Shown here piece after piece: positions 23,170 through 34,055 of a stretch of DNA of 64,000 bases. The DNA comes from Laguncularia racemosa (taxonomy: Eukaryota > Streptophyta > Magnoliopsida > Myrtales > Combretaceae), in contig JBBMOL010000072.1 of assembly GCA_037954665.1 (NCBI GenBank), forward strand, positions 1,948,340-2,012,339. The letters run 5' to 3'. Position numbers and translations under genes: made by a program. How positions within the stretch are numbered: the stretch's first letter is position 1; each line of letters opens with the position of its first letter. A model generated the notes under the pieces. That model made no database searches. It worked only from the letters and a program-made list of their open reading frames with translations, and was not told the DNA's origin.

Positions 23170-23779
23170 GTATATGTTTCTTTACCTGTAATATCATATT
23201 TATATTCTATGTCTAATATGTTCTGTCTGATAAACAAGGAATATGTTATGCTAATATTTTCATGCAAACATTTTTTTTTTTCCTTTTGAGCTTTGTATGG
23301 TAAGGGAATTATTTATTGATTTTTTTTTCCACGACAATTGTCTTCAAATCTTAGCATAAATTAGTAAGGTTATGCGGAAGGTCATATTTGTAGTTTTCAA
23401 CAAATCTGGCAATTATGTGAAGGCAAATCATCATTTCTTCCATGGATGGAAATATATGTGGAAAATATTTTGTGTTGTGATCGTTTCGCTTGTTTGTATA
23501 TGTATGCGTGGCTATTTTTGGCATGAATTGACTTGCTTTTAGAGTCTAAAATCATATAAGACTCGTTTATGCATGATGCTGCTTCTATGTTTTTATTCTA
23601 TGCCATATTAAAAGGTTTTTTAAGATCTAAATTTTCAAAAATACTTGATTGATTCTAGCATGTTCATGTTAGTTTAATTTTTTGCAGTCGATTATATGCT
23701 TTTTAATTACTGTCTGCGGATTTTGAATTTCTTTAACTTGAGTTAGGGGTCTAATTAGAAGTATCCTATCTTTATGCAG
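23170..23779 (+). other. 5'-UTR intron of GRAS copy B
   Basis: The donor TAAG|GTATAT and acceptor TTTATGCAG|GTTTC are conserved with copy A. The intron is slightly longer because of an additional T-rich insertion near 23300-23335. Confidence 0.55.
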
Positions 23780-23877
23780 GTTTCAGGAGTAGTCATTATT
23801 GAAATTCTTTTCCTTGCGAAACTGAAGTCAAGTTCTAGGCGGGAAGTGCGAATTTTCGTTTCGATTTCAGATTGCAG

Positions 23878-26250
23878 ATGGCAACGGATCCTCGTTCGCT
23901 TGAATTTGCCAAACTCATAGACGATTTCAAAACCGATGGAAAAACCAATTTACCCAATTCTGATCACTACCCTCATCGCCTAAATGACTTTGAAACCAAC
24001 GATGCTTCTCTTGGTCTGTACTCCTCAGATAATCCTTCTTTATCACCCGATATCGATCTCTTAAATCCTAAACTCTTGCTTTCCAGTAATGTTGATGAGG
24101 AATTAGTTTTTGGCCTGACGGGTGCAAGCCAGGATAGTAAAACATCAGACCCTCCTACAAGCTTAAACACGGGTTCGGTCCAAGAGAGAGCCTCTCCTAC
24201 CCTCTCAGATGACACTGATTCATCCTCCGATCCCGTTCTTAGGTACATAAGCCAGATGCTAATGGAAGAGAACATGGAGGAAGAATCCTGGATAATGGAC
24301 GAACAGTTTGCTCTTCAAAACACGGAGAAATCACTGTATGATGCATTGAAGAAAGACAGCCCTGTTTCTCCTGACCTACAATTTGATATCAGCCAGTTCA
24401 TTGATAGCCCGGAATGCGGTATCTCCGGAAGTAGTAATGATCATGGTACTAGTGATGCTTCTGTTAATAGTACCGTGACTAGCAACCCAACCGATCCTCA
24501 TTGGATCCATAATCCTGGACAATTAGACCATGTTTTGCTTCAAAATCCACATCCTAGTGTCCAAATCCCACATACCAATACAAATTCAGATTCACAGTTT
24601 CAGGTCAATCCTGTGAGCGATGTGCCTCATTATGGTGATGTATTGGTGGATACTTCTGCCTATGAGATGATGGCTAGGAACGTGTTTCGTGACAGCAACT
24701 CAGTTCTTCAGTTTATGAAAGGATTGGAGGAAGCCAACAAGTTCCTTCCCAAAAGTAGCCAATTAATTATCGACATTGGTGACAGTAAGTTGGCTTCAGA
24801 GAAAGATGAGAACAGTGGCTTGTTTTTTCCTAGTGGATCGAGGGCAAGAAGAACTCATGAGAGGGAGGATGATAATGATTTTCGAGACGGAAGGGCTAAC
24901 AAGCAAACTGCTCTCAATGTGGAAGGAGGTGAAATTTCGGAGATGTTTGATAAGGTGTTGTTGTGGAACGGAATGTGCAAGGCCAGTGGACCATGGTGGG
25001 GTGGTCCACCTCAGCAGAAAAATTCAACAAAGGAATCACAGCCAAATGGTCGCGGTGGTGGTGGGAGGGGGCGTGGTAGGAAGCAGGGGACTAAAAATTC
25101 CGTAGATTTGAGAACTCTTCTGATGTTGTGTGCACAAGCAATCTCTTCGAATGACTTGAGGACTGCGAAAGAACTCTTAAAGCAAGTTAGGGAGCACTCT
25201 TCTCCCGATGGCGATGGATCTCAAAGATTAGCGCATTACTTTGCAAATGGTCTTGAGGCACGATTGGCAGGAAGTGGCAGTAGCATTAATTTTCCGACCG
25301 ATTGCATTTCGCCTACTACCAAGAGGACAACAGCAGCCGATATACTCAAGGCTTATCAGCTTCATCTTTCGGTTTGTCCATTTAAGAAACTCTCCATTTT
25401 GTTTGCAAACTTTACAATTTTGAATCTTGCTGCCAATGCAAAAGTGCTTCATATTATAGACTTTGGTATTGCATATGGTTTTCAATGGCCAATTCTCATC
25501 CAGAAGCTCTCAGCTAGAGAAGGCGGTCCCCCTATATTGCGCATCACAGGGATAGACATTCCTGTGTCTGGTTTTCGTCCCTTGGAGAAAATCAAAGAGA
25601 CCGGTCGACGTTTGAGCAAATACTGCGAGCGCTTTAACGTTCCTTTTGAATACAATTATATTGCATCTAAGAATTGGGAGACCATCCGTATTGAGGATCT
25701 AAAAACGCAAAGAGATGAGGTGGTGGCGGTAAATTGTCTCTGTCGGTTCAATGGTCTTTATGATGACACAGTTGAAGTGGATAGCCCAAGAGATGCGATG
25801 TTAAGTCTCATTAGGAAAATCAAACCGGATATTTTTGTTCATGCTACAACTAATGGATCCTACAATGCACCCTTTTTCGTCACAAGGTTCCGTGAAGCTC
25901 TTTTCCACCTCTCCGCGGTATATGATATGTTTGATGCTACAACTAGTGCTGACAACACGGAGAGGATGGTTATAGAAAGAGAGTTTTACGGTCGGGAGGT
26001 GATGAACGTTGTAGCATGTGAAGGTATGGATAGGGTATGCAGGCCGGAAACGTATAAACAGTGGCAGGCTCGTCTCTTGAGGGCCAGATTTAAGCAATAC
26101 CCTTTGGATCAAGAAGTCATGAAGAAGTTCCAGGGGAAGTTGAGTAACTGGTATCATAAGGACTATGTGCTCGACGAGGATAACAACTGGATGCTACTGG
26201 GTTGGAGAGGTAGGATTATGTATGCATCGAGCTGTTGGGTGCCCGTGTAG
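23878..26250 (+). CDS. GRAS transcription factor, LISCL (SCL14/SCL33-like) subfamily, copy B
   Basis: Single-exon CDS of 790 aa from the ATG at 23878 (the frame begins at a TTG two codons earlier, as in copy A). It is collinear with copy A; by eye most residues are the same, with differences concentrated in the N-terminal half. It has two extra residues (Lys-Ala of MCKASGPW). LISCL N-terminal motifs VLRYISQMLMEE and FDKVLLWNGM, the Gly/Arg linker, and all GRAS blocks are intact: VDLRTLLMLCAQA, LHIIDFGIAYGFQWP, PFFVTRFREALFH, ETYKQWQARL, and GWRGR to the SSCWVPV end. Both duplicates thus look able to encode full proteins. The upstream region differs from A through a 1.2 kb loss and the MULE insertion, so different expression is plausible but unproven. 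Confidence 0.96.
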   Translation: MATDPRSLEFAKLIDDFKTDGKTNLPNSDHYPHRLNDFETNDASLGLYSSDNPSLSPDIDLLNPKLLLSSNVDEELVFGLTGASQDSKTSDPPTSLNTGSVQERASPTLSDDTDSSSDPVLRYISQMLMEENMEEESWIMDEQFALQNTEKSLYDALKKDSPVSPDLQFDISQFIDSPECGISGSSNDHGTSDASVNSTVTSNPTDPHWIHNPGQLDHVLLQNPHPSVQIPHTNTNSDSQFQVNPVSDVPHYGDVLVDTSAYEMMARNVFRDSNSVLQFMKGLEEANKFLPKSSQLIIDIGDSKLASEKDENSGLFFPSGSRARRTHEREDDNDFRDGRANKQTALNVEGGEISEMFDKVLLWNGMCKASGPWWGGPPQQKNSTKESQPNGRGGGGRGRGRKQGTKNSVDLRTLLMLCAQAISSNDLRTAKELLKQVREHSSPDGDGSQRLAHYFANGLEARLAGSGSSINFPTDCISPTTKRTTAADILKAYQLHLSVCPFKKLSILFANFTILNLAANAKVLHIIDFGIAYGFQWPILIQKLSAREGGPPILRITGIDIPVSGFRPLEKIKETGRRLSKYCERFNVPFEYNYIASKNWETIRIEDLKTQRDEVVAVNCLCRFNGLYDDTVEVDSPRDAMLSLIRKIKPDIFVHATTNGSYNAPFFVTRFREALFHLSAVYDMFDATTSADNTERMVIEREFYGREVMNVVACEGMDRVCRPETYKQWQARLLRARFKQYPLDQEVMKKFQGKLSNWYHKDYVLDEDNNWMLLGWRGRIMYASSCWVPV

Positions 26251-26901
26251 GACGTCACAATTGCAATCCGTTCTAACGGAAGCGGCCTTTTCGATCACAT
26301 GTATGTGCTGAAGTTGAGCGACTTGTTTCCTTCTTGCCTTAAAGTGTATGTCCTACTATAGACGCAGAATCTTTCCGCTGCGAATTCTGCATTGATTTTC
26401 TCTGCTAATATGATTTAGGAGCCAGGAGTATGTTGCATGTTTTCTCTAGCAGATTGCGTGCAGCAGCAGCACATGAAGCGGTTCAAAGTTGGAACCAGGC
26501 AATGGGCTGATTTGTTTATGGTTTTGTTAGCATCATCGATCGCTTCTCAAAGGGCAGGTTTCACCATAATATGAAAGCATCAATTTTGTCAAAGTCAGAA
26601 AGGAAGACTACCCTTCTCTAGCCTTTAGCAGAATATGAACCAAAAAGATCGAAAGTTCATTTTCAACCTCGTGCTCTTTGTAAATTATTATTGTATTATC
26701 AGGACGCTAAATCAGTTAGCTTTGTCATGATCTATTTCTTCATATTTTGTACCAGTATTTGTTTTACTGATATAAGATGAGCCATGTAGGTGGTAGATGT
26801 TTTCTGACTGATGGAAGTTGCAGATAAAAAGGAAAGAAAAAGAGAACGCAATTCCAAAGGGAAAATCAGAAGAAGTTAAAATTCCATTCACTGACTTGCA
26901 A
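26251..26901 (+). other. 3'-UTR and downstream flank of GRAS copy B
   Basis: Aligns with 9445-10036. It contains a block of about 60 bp (about 26610-26670) absent from A. Homology to copy A stops after ACTGACTTGCAA. Confidence 0.6.
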
Positions 26902-27212
26902 TAGTACAAAGTTTCCTAATCAAACTTTCTTTAATGTTTGTCAATCAAACTAAGACTAGTTAAGTATTTTCATGCTTTCACACCTAATAACAGTACAAGA
27001 CACTGATTTTGAAAAAAAAAAAAAAAATGCAAAGAAAAGCGCACACATACGTTCTTGCATCAGCTTCGAAAAAACGGAGAGAAACAGATCATTACTGTTC
27101 ACTTCTGGTTACTCCTCAACACTGACATGCTTGAATTTATAGGGCTCTTCTTTGAGCTATCTATATAGATAAGTTATACCGAATAGGTGTATGAGCTTTG
27201 TAAGGTGGTTTA
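26902..27212. other. Intergenic DNA
   Basis: A poly-A run lies near 27011-27026. Nothing else was recognised. Confidence 0.5.
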
Positions 27213-27800
27213 TATATTCGGAGGTAGCCGGTTGGTACAGCTATACCCCTTGGTTACGAAAAAGGAAAAGACTCGATCGCTACACCCATTCACTTAACCA
27301 AGTGTGAAATACTGAAATTACCATGTGCTGTTCTGAATTTTATTCAGCAAGTTTTGACTGTTATATGTTTCTTCAAATGTAAATTTATCTGTGTCGCTCG
27401 TTATTTCTTTACAAGAAGGCAAAAGTGTGGGACCAACAAATGACTCATTATTTTGCTTCTCATTCAAACTCAATTTTGGATCCACCTCAAGATTATCGAC
27501 CTTGTGTCCAGAAAAACACCCAAATCAACCGCCAGCAGACGCCATGGCGGGTTTATACGGACGAAGTATTGTAAACGAGTCGAGTTTCTTCATAGTGCTC
27601 AGCTTCGAATTTGAATAATAAGTTTTAATTCAATTCAATTAAATTTGTTTAAATTTGATTTTTTTAAATATATATATATATATATATATTAATTATAATG
27701 ATATATTAATATCTTAACTTAAGTCAAACTTGAATTTAAACTTAATTCGAATTCAATTAAACTTACGAACTAATTAAGTTTAATTAGTTATTAATAATAT
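27213..27800 (+). repeat. Triplicated promoter/first-exon-like segment, copy T1
   Basis: Shares with 32349-32950 (T2) and 36735-37000 (T3) the blocks TTTTGAATTTTATTSA-like, CAAGYTTTGACT, TTTACAAGAA, AGTGTGGGACCAACA and CAAATCARCCGCCAGCAG, followed by an ATGGCGG context (ATG at 27544). T1 and T2 also share TATATTCGGA at their start and an AT-rich tail. It looks like the promoter and start of a gene rather than a transposon end. No complete gene follows T1. Confidence 0.7.
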
Positions 27801-27940
27801 AAAAAACTCCAAATAGCAAACATTATATTTACAAGCTTAAGTTTGTAGATAAAAATTAAGTTTAATTAATTGTTAATAATACAAAAAGCTTGAAACAGCA
27901 AATACCATATTTAAAAGCTTAAGTTTGTAGATAGAATAGT
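27776..27940 (+). repeat. Two-copy tandem repeat, ~82-bp unit
   Basis: AAGTTTAATTAGTTATTAAT begins at 27776 and a close copy starts at 27858. Both units end in AAGCTTAAGTTTGTAGATA. Confidence 0.7.
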
Positions 27941-28302
27941 TGTGATGTTGAGCTTTTAGATAAAATGGTTATAGTGTTAAGTCTCACCTCCATATAGGGA
28001 TTTGAACCCAAGATCTCTTACTGTGATATAATACTTTTCCTAACATTAATAAGTTATAGATTTATATATTTTTACCCAATTTTTTTATTACACTTATACG
28101 TATGTTTTTACATTCTTAACAAAAAATATATATATACATTTAAAATTTAACTGTGTAAACTAACCATTTAAAATACAATATCAAGCAAATGTAGTCACAG
28201 TCCAATAACAAATTAAGCCAAAGTTCACATGTCACATAATAAGAAGCAATTAGGTTTTCTTTTAATACATGCATACATACATACATTCATATATATATAT
28301 AT
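27941..28302. other. AT-rich intergenic DNA
   Basis: No gene seen. It contains short (TA)n and CATA repeats up to the LTR boundary. Confidence 0.5.
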
Positions 28303-29679
28303 TGGTCACAAAGAGTAACCAAGAGGAGGGTTTGAATTGGTTGCTTAAAAATTTAACTTTTTTTCTTAAAAATTAGATCACGTCCCCAATTAGTTATTTG
28401 TAAATTATAACTTTGAATTTGCTTTGCAAACACAACAAATAATTAAATGCACAAAAATAAAAGAGCAAAGTAAGAGAAGTTTATGCAAGGATTTATAAAG
28501 GTTTCACCTCGAGTGTCAATCCTCTTTTTTATCTCCAAGCTGGGAACCCAATATTCTACACCAGTATGTTCCACTATATCCAATAAAAAACAAGATTACA
28601 AATAGTGACTACAATTCACTCTGTCATACTTCACACTATCACTTAGCTATTTATAAACTCAAAACCTGTTTGTAATCTAACTCTCATAAAGTATCAAAAT
28701 CAATGAGAAATAAAGATAATGAAATCCTCACTAACTTCAGTACAAAATAATAATAAAATGAAATGTAATAGAATTTTGCATAGATAATGCTTAGTATTTT
28801 TGCATAATAAAGTGAGCTTTTTTTTTTTTTGTGTCTACTTTTTCTTGGATGCTAAGGATATTTAACTTCAGATCATGCAACAACTAGAAGAGGATAAACT
28901 AGACATTGGAAATAAGAGTTGCTGCAGATATTTTTCATTTGCTAGAGATTATAATCTTTGGGTATATCTTCTATTAAAAAAAAAACGAAACATTAATCCT
29001 TAGTTTGATGTAGATCATATCCTTTATGCTTTTCTCAAATTAAAAAATGTTCCTTGATCAGTTCCATGTTGTTAATGAAGTCTATAGATAATATCTTCAA
29101 AAACTATTAACAATATCTTGATAAAAATTACTTCCGATATGCTTCAATTTAAATCAACTTCATGTCCATTAGAAATAGGAGTGTATTTTGTTTGTTATCC
29201 TTTTTTAATGTTTTCTACTCCTCAAACGTGGCTTGGGATCTTGAAAAATATAAATCTTTATCAGACAAACTTTGGTCTATCAGATCTAGACCAACTTTAG
29301 TTTTAATCTTTAAACCGATTATAATTTATAACCTCAAATCCCTTGAATATATTAACCAACTTTGTGGAACATTTTAAATGTATTATCAAATACATTCAAC
29401 TTTACAGTTGAACCTTCAAGTTGATTAAAACTTCAAAAATAAACTCGTTCTACAACATGTTGTTTGTTTCTGCAGCTTTTGTTCGTGTAGCAGGTTTACT
29501 CTCTAAGTTAGTCTCTAAATTAACTTTTAAGTAAAAAATTAAGAGGAAACTTCTCTTTTAAGAGTGCTCTTTAATTAAACTGAATTACTTGTATATTATT
29601 TAACTGCATACTTGATAACTTAGTTAATAATCTCTTAACTTTTTGTTGTTATCAAAACTATTATTAAGAGAACTTAACA
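28303..29679 (-). repeat. 3' LTR of the SIRE-like element
   Basis: Read on the minus strand it begins TGTTAAGTTCTCTT directly after the polypurine tract and runs about 1.38 kb to an end in GTGACCA, a typical size for this clade. Because there is no second LTR or target duplication to compare, the outer end (28303) is a best guess. The open frames inside (29118-29377, plus strand) are not genes. Confidence 0.6.
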
Positions 29680-29693
29680 TCCTTCCCCTTTTT
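29680..29693 (-). other. Polypurine tract of the SIRE-like element
   Basis: The minus strand reads AAAAAGGGGAAGGA immediately before the LTR TG. This is the plus-strand primer site expected upstream of a 3' LTR. Confidence 0.75.
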
Positions 29694-29889
29694 AATGATA
29701 ATAAAACACTTCATAAACAAAAATATTAAAAACATCTATTCAAATTTTCAAATTCCTTTTTCTTTACTAATACTTTGAGTTTTTGTTTATTTTTCACATA
29801 TTTTTCTCCCGCTTGTTGTTATCAACAAATAAATAAATAAATGAGAACTACTTAAAATAGATAACAATAAAGTCTAAACAGTAAAAACA

Positions 29890-31790
29890 TCAACTAATTT
29901 TTCTTTGTTTTAATTTTCTTGATAGATGTTTTAGCGCATCTTTTAGTTTTTCCAAAGAATTTGCATTTTGTTGAAGAAAGAGCATTATCGAGTTGTTAAG
30001 ATTGGAATTTCTTAAAATCCAGAGGTTGATAAAGAATAATCTGCATATTTTATGCCAATTCATTTGGATTCTTTTGAGAGAAGTTTTGGGTTTGGGATGA
30101 TGGCGATTTATCATTTAAAGTAGCAAGAAAAGTTGGTCTAGAGTTTTGATCCTGTTCAGCATTAACTTGTGAAGTTGGAAAGTATGAAGTAGCGGGACTC
30201 TTTCTAAGAGAGGATGATCTAACTAGTTCAAGGGATGGTGGTGAAGGATCAATGTTAGGATGGGTTGGATAAGGTTTTTCAAACCCTTAAAGGCATTTAG
30301 TACTAATTTTTCAAGGTCCTTTATCATTTCAACAAACCTTTTCTTCATTAAATCAACAATGTCAACATTGATGTTAGGTCTTACAGATTCTCTAAGTGGT
30401 TTAACAGGAACACTTTCTGAGTCACTTTCTGATTCATCATCTTCATGAACTTTCCTTCCTTCATTGATCTCAAATTTGCCTCTAGTTCTAATCTTAAACT
30501 TTTTCTTCTTCTTCTTTTCCTTTAGAACTTCCGTGCTAGCTCTCTTAAGTGGTGTGTTTGCCTCCTTTTCAGATTGTTCAAAATCCTCTAAACCACTTTT
30601 TGAGTCCAACGAAAGATTTCCATCAGCAATTGCCTTCACCTTTTTCCAATCAAACTTCATTTTACTAAACTTAGGATGTCTATACCATGCTCCATCTTTC
30701 AAGAACCAAACTTTATCCTTCACTAGAACATTCATATGTTTTAGATTTGTTTCTCCAATCCTTTTCAGTCCAATCGATGACTTAAGATTCTTAGATAGAC
30801 TAAGTTTCTTGAAATTGAACAACTTCATTAAGAGATTTTCATAAGGTCTATTTTCTCTAATCCTCCACATGTGTTTCAGAATCCTACTTGACATGTCAAT
30901 TTTCAGTTTCTTTTTAATAGTTAGGATTATTACTGCCTCCTCTTTAGAAACTGTTGTTGAACTCTCATTCTTTGGCAATATACAATCTATAACAACTTCA
31001 TGCCATAGCCTTATCAGCAATTCAAATTCAATAGAAAATGTATCTTTTTATCTAAAATCTCTAACTCTATCATTAATTTCCTTAAAAACATCACTTTTTG
31101 TAGGATTGACCAACTTTTATTATCCTTTTCATCTCTTATGTTAAAGCATTCAATAAGATCTTTTTTACTAAACTTTATGGATTCTCCCGAAACCCATGAT
31201 TTCAAAACAAAACCATCTAACATTTCCAAATTATTGTAAAATTCTCTTACTAAATCCCCATTCGCAAGATCAGTCACATTACACAAATTCTTACACTTTA
31301 TACAATTCAACCAGTGATCCTAGTAAAAACCATTCTTCCTAAAAAACTTAAAATCCACAAAAAAATAGTCTGATACCTTGTTCGAAGTTCTTTTCCTTTT
31401 CTTAAGTTGAGGGCCGTCAAATGTTGATTTAGGAGAGGATTTTCTCTTCTTCATCCTTTCCTTTTTCTTTGGTTCTAGATTCTTCTCTTAAGATTCTTCA
31501 AAGTCAATCTCGATCTCATGGTTTGATTCCATGTCGCCATTCTCATAAGCATCTCTAGTGAGCTCACTTTCACTGACCCTTTCTTCATTATCACTTTTCT
31601 CTGTATCAAATACCTCTTTAATAGACTCATGTACTCTTTTTGATCTTATTTCTTTCTTTTTGTGTTTATTTTTGTCGAAAGACACTATTTCCTCATAATC
31701 AAATGATTCATCCATAATGGTGATGGTTTCTTTGACTTTCTTAAATTTGAAACCCTTGGACACTACTTTAGATGATTTTTTTGGAGCCAT
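29890..31790 (-). pseudogene. env-like third ORF of SIRE-type copia, interrupted
   Basis: Fragments in order on the minus strand: 31790-31488 (starts MAPKKSSKVVSKGFK, acidic/basic charged), 31310-31014 (LVREFYNNLEMLDGF, SWVSGESIKFSKKDLIE), 31020-30223 (RLWHEVVIDCILPKNES, KEEAVIILTIKKKLKIDMS, then a Lys-rich and acidic Ser-rich tail) and 30114-29890. The central part resembles the 'putative plant transposon protein' domain common in plant retroelements. At least one stop and a frame change break it. No signal peptide or transmembrane helix was evident in these pieces, so envelope function is doubtful. Confidence 0.75.
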
Positions 31791-32046
31791 TTTAGGGTTT
31801 CTGAGTTGAATAGTGCTTGAGTTTTTTTTTGGAAGTTCAATCGTGAAGAAGCCAAAAGTTTGGTTGGTTATTCAAGATATAGTTTTTGAGAGAGGAAAGG
31901 TTATGATTTGTTAAGTTGGAAAAGGTGCTTTAACGACTATGAGGATTTTTTAATTTGCTTATTTTCCACTAAAAAAGGTGCACTTTTTATTTACCATCAT
32001 TCATCTTAAAAGAACACATGCAAAAAAAAATATAAACTAAATATAT

Positions 32047-32340
32047 TTAATAAAAAGGATCACACATACCAATTTTATTTCTCGAAAATTCAAATCTATT
32101 TTTATCTAAAAATTTTGTAAAAATATCTACATATTGATTTTCAATAGAAACAAATTCAATATTAATACTACTATTTATAGCATTATCCCTAATAAAATGA
32201 CATCTAATTTCTATATGTTTAGACCTTAAATAATGCATAGGATTTTTTGTCAAATTTATAACACTTTTATTATCACATCTTATAGGAATATTTTTATAAA
32301 TTAATCCATAATGTTTTATCCAAAAATTTGTATATTATAT
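32047..32340 (-). pseudogene. Ty1/copia RNase H C-terminus, truncated
   Basis: The minus strand reads IRCDNKSVINLTKNPMHYL, then RSKHIEIRCHFIRD and QYVDIFTKFLD, the conserved end of copia RNase H (usual form: CDN..A...NP..H.R.KHI....HFIRD...ADI.TK.L). Valine stands where alanine is usual in the ADIFTK motif. The upstream catalytic region is lost at the break. Confidence 0.88.
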
Positions 32341-32348
32341 GGAATCGG

Positions 32349-32950
32349 TATATTCGGAGATAGCCGGTTACGAGCAAGGAAATAGTAATAAAAAGGAAAA
32401 GGCTTGATCACTGAGCCGATTTACTTGACCAAGTGCAAGATACTAAAATTACCATGAGATGCTGTTTTGAATTTTACTCACTAAGTTTTGACTAGGATAT
32501 GTTTCTTCAATGTAAATTCAACTAAGTCGTTGTTTCTTTACAAGAAAGCATAAGTGTGGGACCAACAAATGACTTATTGTTTTTGTTTCTCATTCAAAGT
32601 CAAAAGTGCACTAAATTTTAGATCCGCCTCATCGAAAAAAAAATACCCAAATCAGCCGCCAGCAGTCACCGCGGTGGCTTATACAGCAGTATTGTAAACC
32701 AATTGACTTTTTCAACCCGATATAATTTTTTTATTTAAAGTATTACTCAAAAAGTTTTAGCTTAATTCAATTAAATTTTAGAATTAATTTGTTTAAAAAA
32801 TATTATTTTTTAATTAAAATAATATTAATATTTTAATTTGAATTAAACTCAACTAACACTTAAATTTAAATAAAACTCATTTAGACTTATGAGTTAATCA
32901 AATTTAAAATTATAAAACTTGAACTCGACTGAATAAATTATTCAAGTACC
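32349..32950 (+). repeat. Triplicated promoter/first-exon-like segment, copy T2
   Basis: Homologous to T1 and T3 (GACCAAGTG, AAGTGTGGGACCAACAAATG, CAAATCAGCCGCCAGCAGTC). The start codon seen in T1 and T3 is lost here (GGTGGC in place of ATGGCG). The AT-rich tail also matches T1. Confidence 0.7.
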
Positions 32951-34055
32951 TTGAATTTGAGTTCAACTCAACCATTGTGTTGTTGGTTGAACTTGTGTAA
33001 ATATCAAGTCAAATTTGAATAATGTGCAAATAAATTTGATTTATTTACGTTGATATTGTAGAAGTTAAAATATCAATGACTTTAAAAAGTTGGAAAATCG
33101 AAGCTAGCAATTTGATAATTTTGATATTATTTGGAATCAAATCTAAGCAAATCATTTGACAATTCAAATAATACAATCTCAATATTACTTAAAACTCTTT
33201 CTTCTAGGTATTTGGATTAATGTTAGATGTTTTATATGACTTCATAAAACCATTCAAACTATGACATGTCTCATTCAAAACATGATTGAAGACAAGGTGA
33301 TTTTTATCTATATTTTTTTTTCATTTAGTAAAACCATTAAGATTCAAAATATGGTTGGAGATAAATGATTTTTATCCATACAAATAGTTAAATACGTTGC
33401 TCTTGCATTACCATATTCATGCTTGTTGTGTATCTTAATCCCTTTTCTCCTGTTAATTTTTGTGTTCTTTTATTTTGTTACTTTCATGAATTTTTTCTTT
33501 ATCAATTTATAAAGGTTTCTTTGATTAGATAACCGTGTCCTACTGTTATATTCATTGAAATAATAGATGTAATATATATAATCAGTGAAGTGTGATGGCC
33601 AGGCTAATTCTTTCATCATAGACGCTGAACTTTTGAAAAAACTACAACAAACAAGTACTTTGGATATATGGTAAATTTGTAAAAATATTCGCAATATATA
33701 TTTTCGTTGAGCCTTCAATTAGAGATGTTATAAAAAAATTTTAAAAAAAGAAAGAAAAAAATGTATTTGAAGAAAACCGGTAAACTGGACAAAGCTAATG
33801 CAGCAACTATCTCTCGCACTAATTATATCCATGTTAAGGTTCCCTTCAAGTCTATTCATCCTTGCTCTTCCAAATGATGTATTTTTAACAAATATTTATT
33901 TCCTTATTTCCTAAAACTTGAGTGAGAAACAACTATTGTAAAAAGGCTTTTCTATTCGTTCTTCTCAAGGAATAAATATTACTTTCTATAGGTGACATTA
34001 CTTATTTAAACAAAGAATTTAATAATTATGTAGCAATTTTATTTTTATTAAAATT
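32951..34055. other. AT-rich intergenic DNA
   Basis: No supported gene. The minus-strand frame 33470-33718 has no recognisable features. Confidence 0.5.

Larger units (their letters stand above)
12528..26901 (+). repeat. Tandem duplication copy B (GRAS gene with flanks, split by a MULE)
   Basis: Direct repeat of 2436-10036. Parts 12528-14495 and 22448-26901 are the GRAS unit, and 14496-22447 is a later insertion. Copy B has a deletion of about 1.2 kb relative to A at about 13874 and an extra block of about 33 bp near 13306 containing the palindrome GGAGGCCTCC. Coding sequence is nearly identical to A, with scattered substitutions and a two-codon indel. Confidence 0.93.
28303..32340 (-). mobile_element. 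SIRE/Maximus-type Ty1/copia element, 3' part with env-like ORF and LTR
   Basis: On the minus strand the order is: the end of copia RNase H (from about 32340 to 32047), a third ORF of the env-like type (31790 to about 29890), a polypurine tract, and an LTR. gag, protease, integrase, most of reverse transcriptase and the 5' LTR are missing. The break at 32340 abuts segment T2. A third ORF after RNase H is characteristic of SIRE-clade copia elements. Confidence 0.85.
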
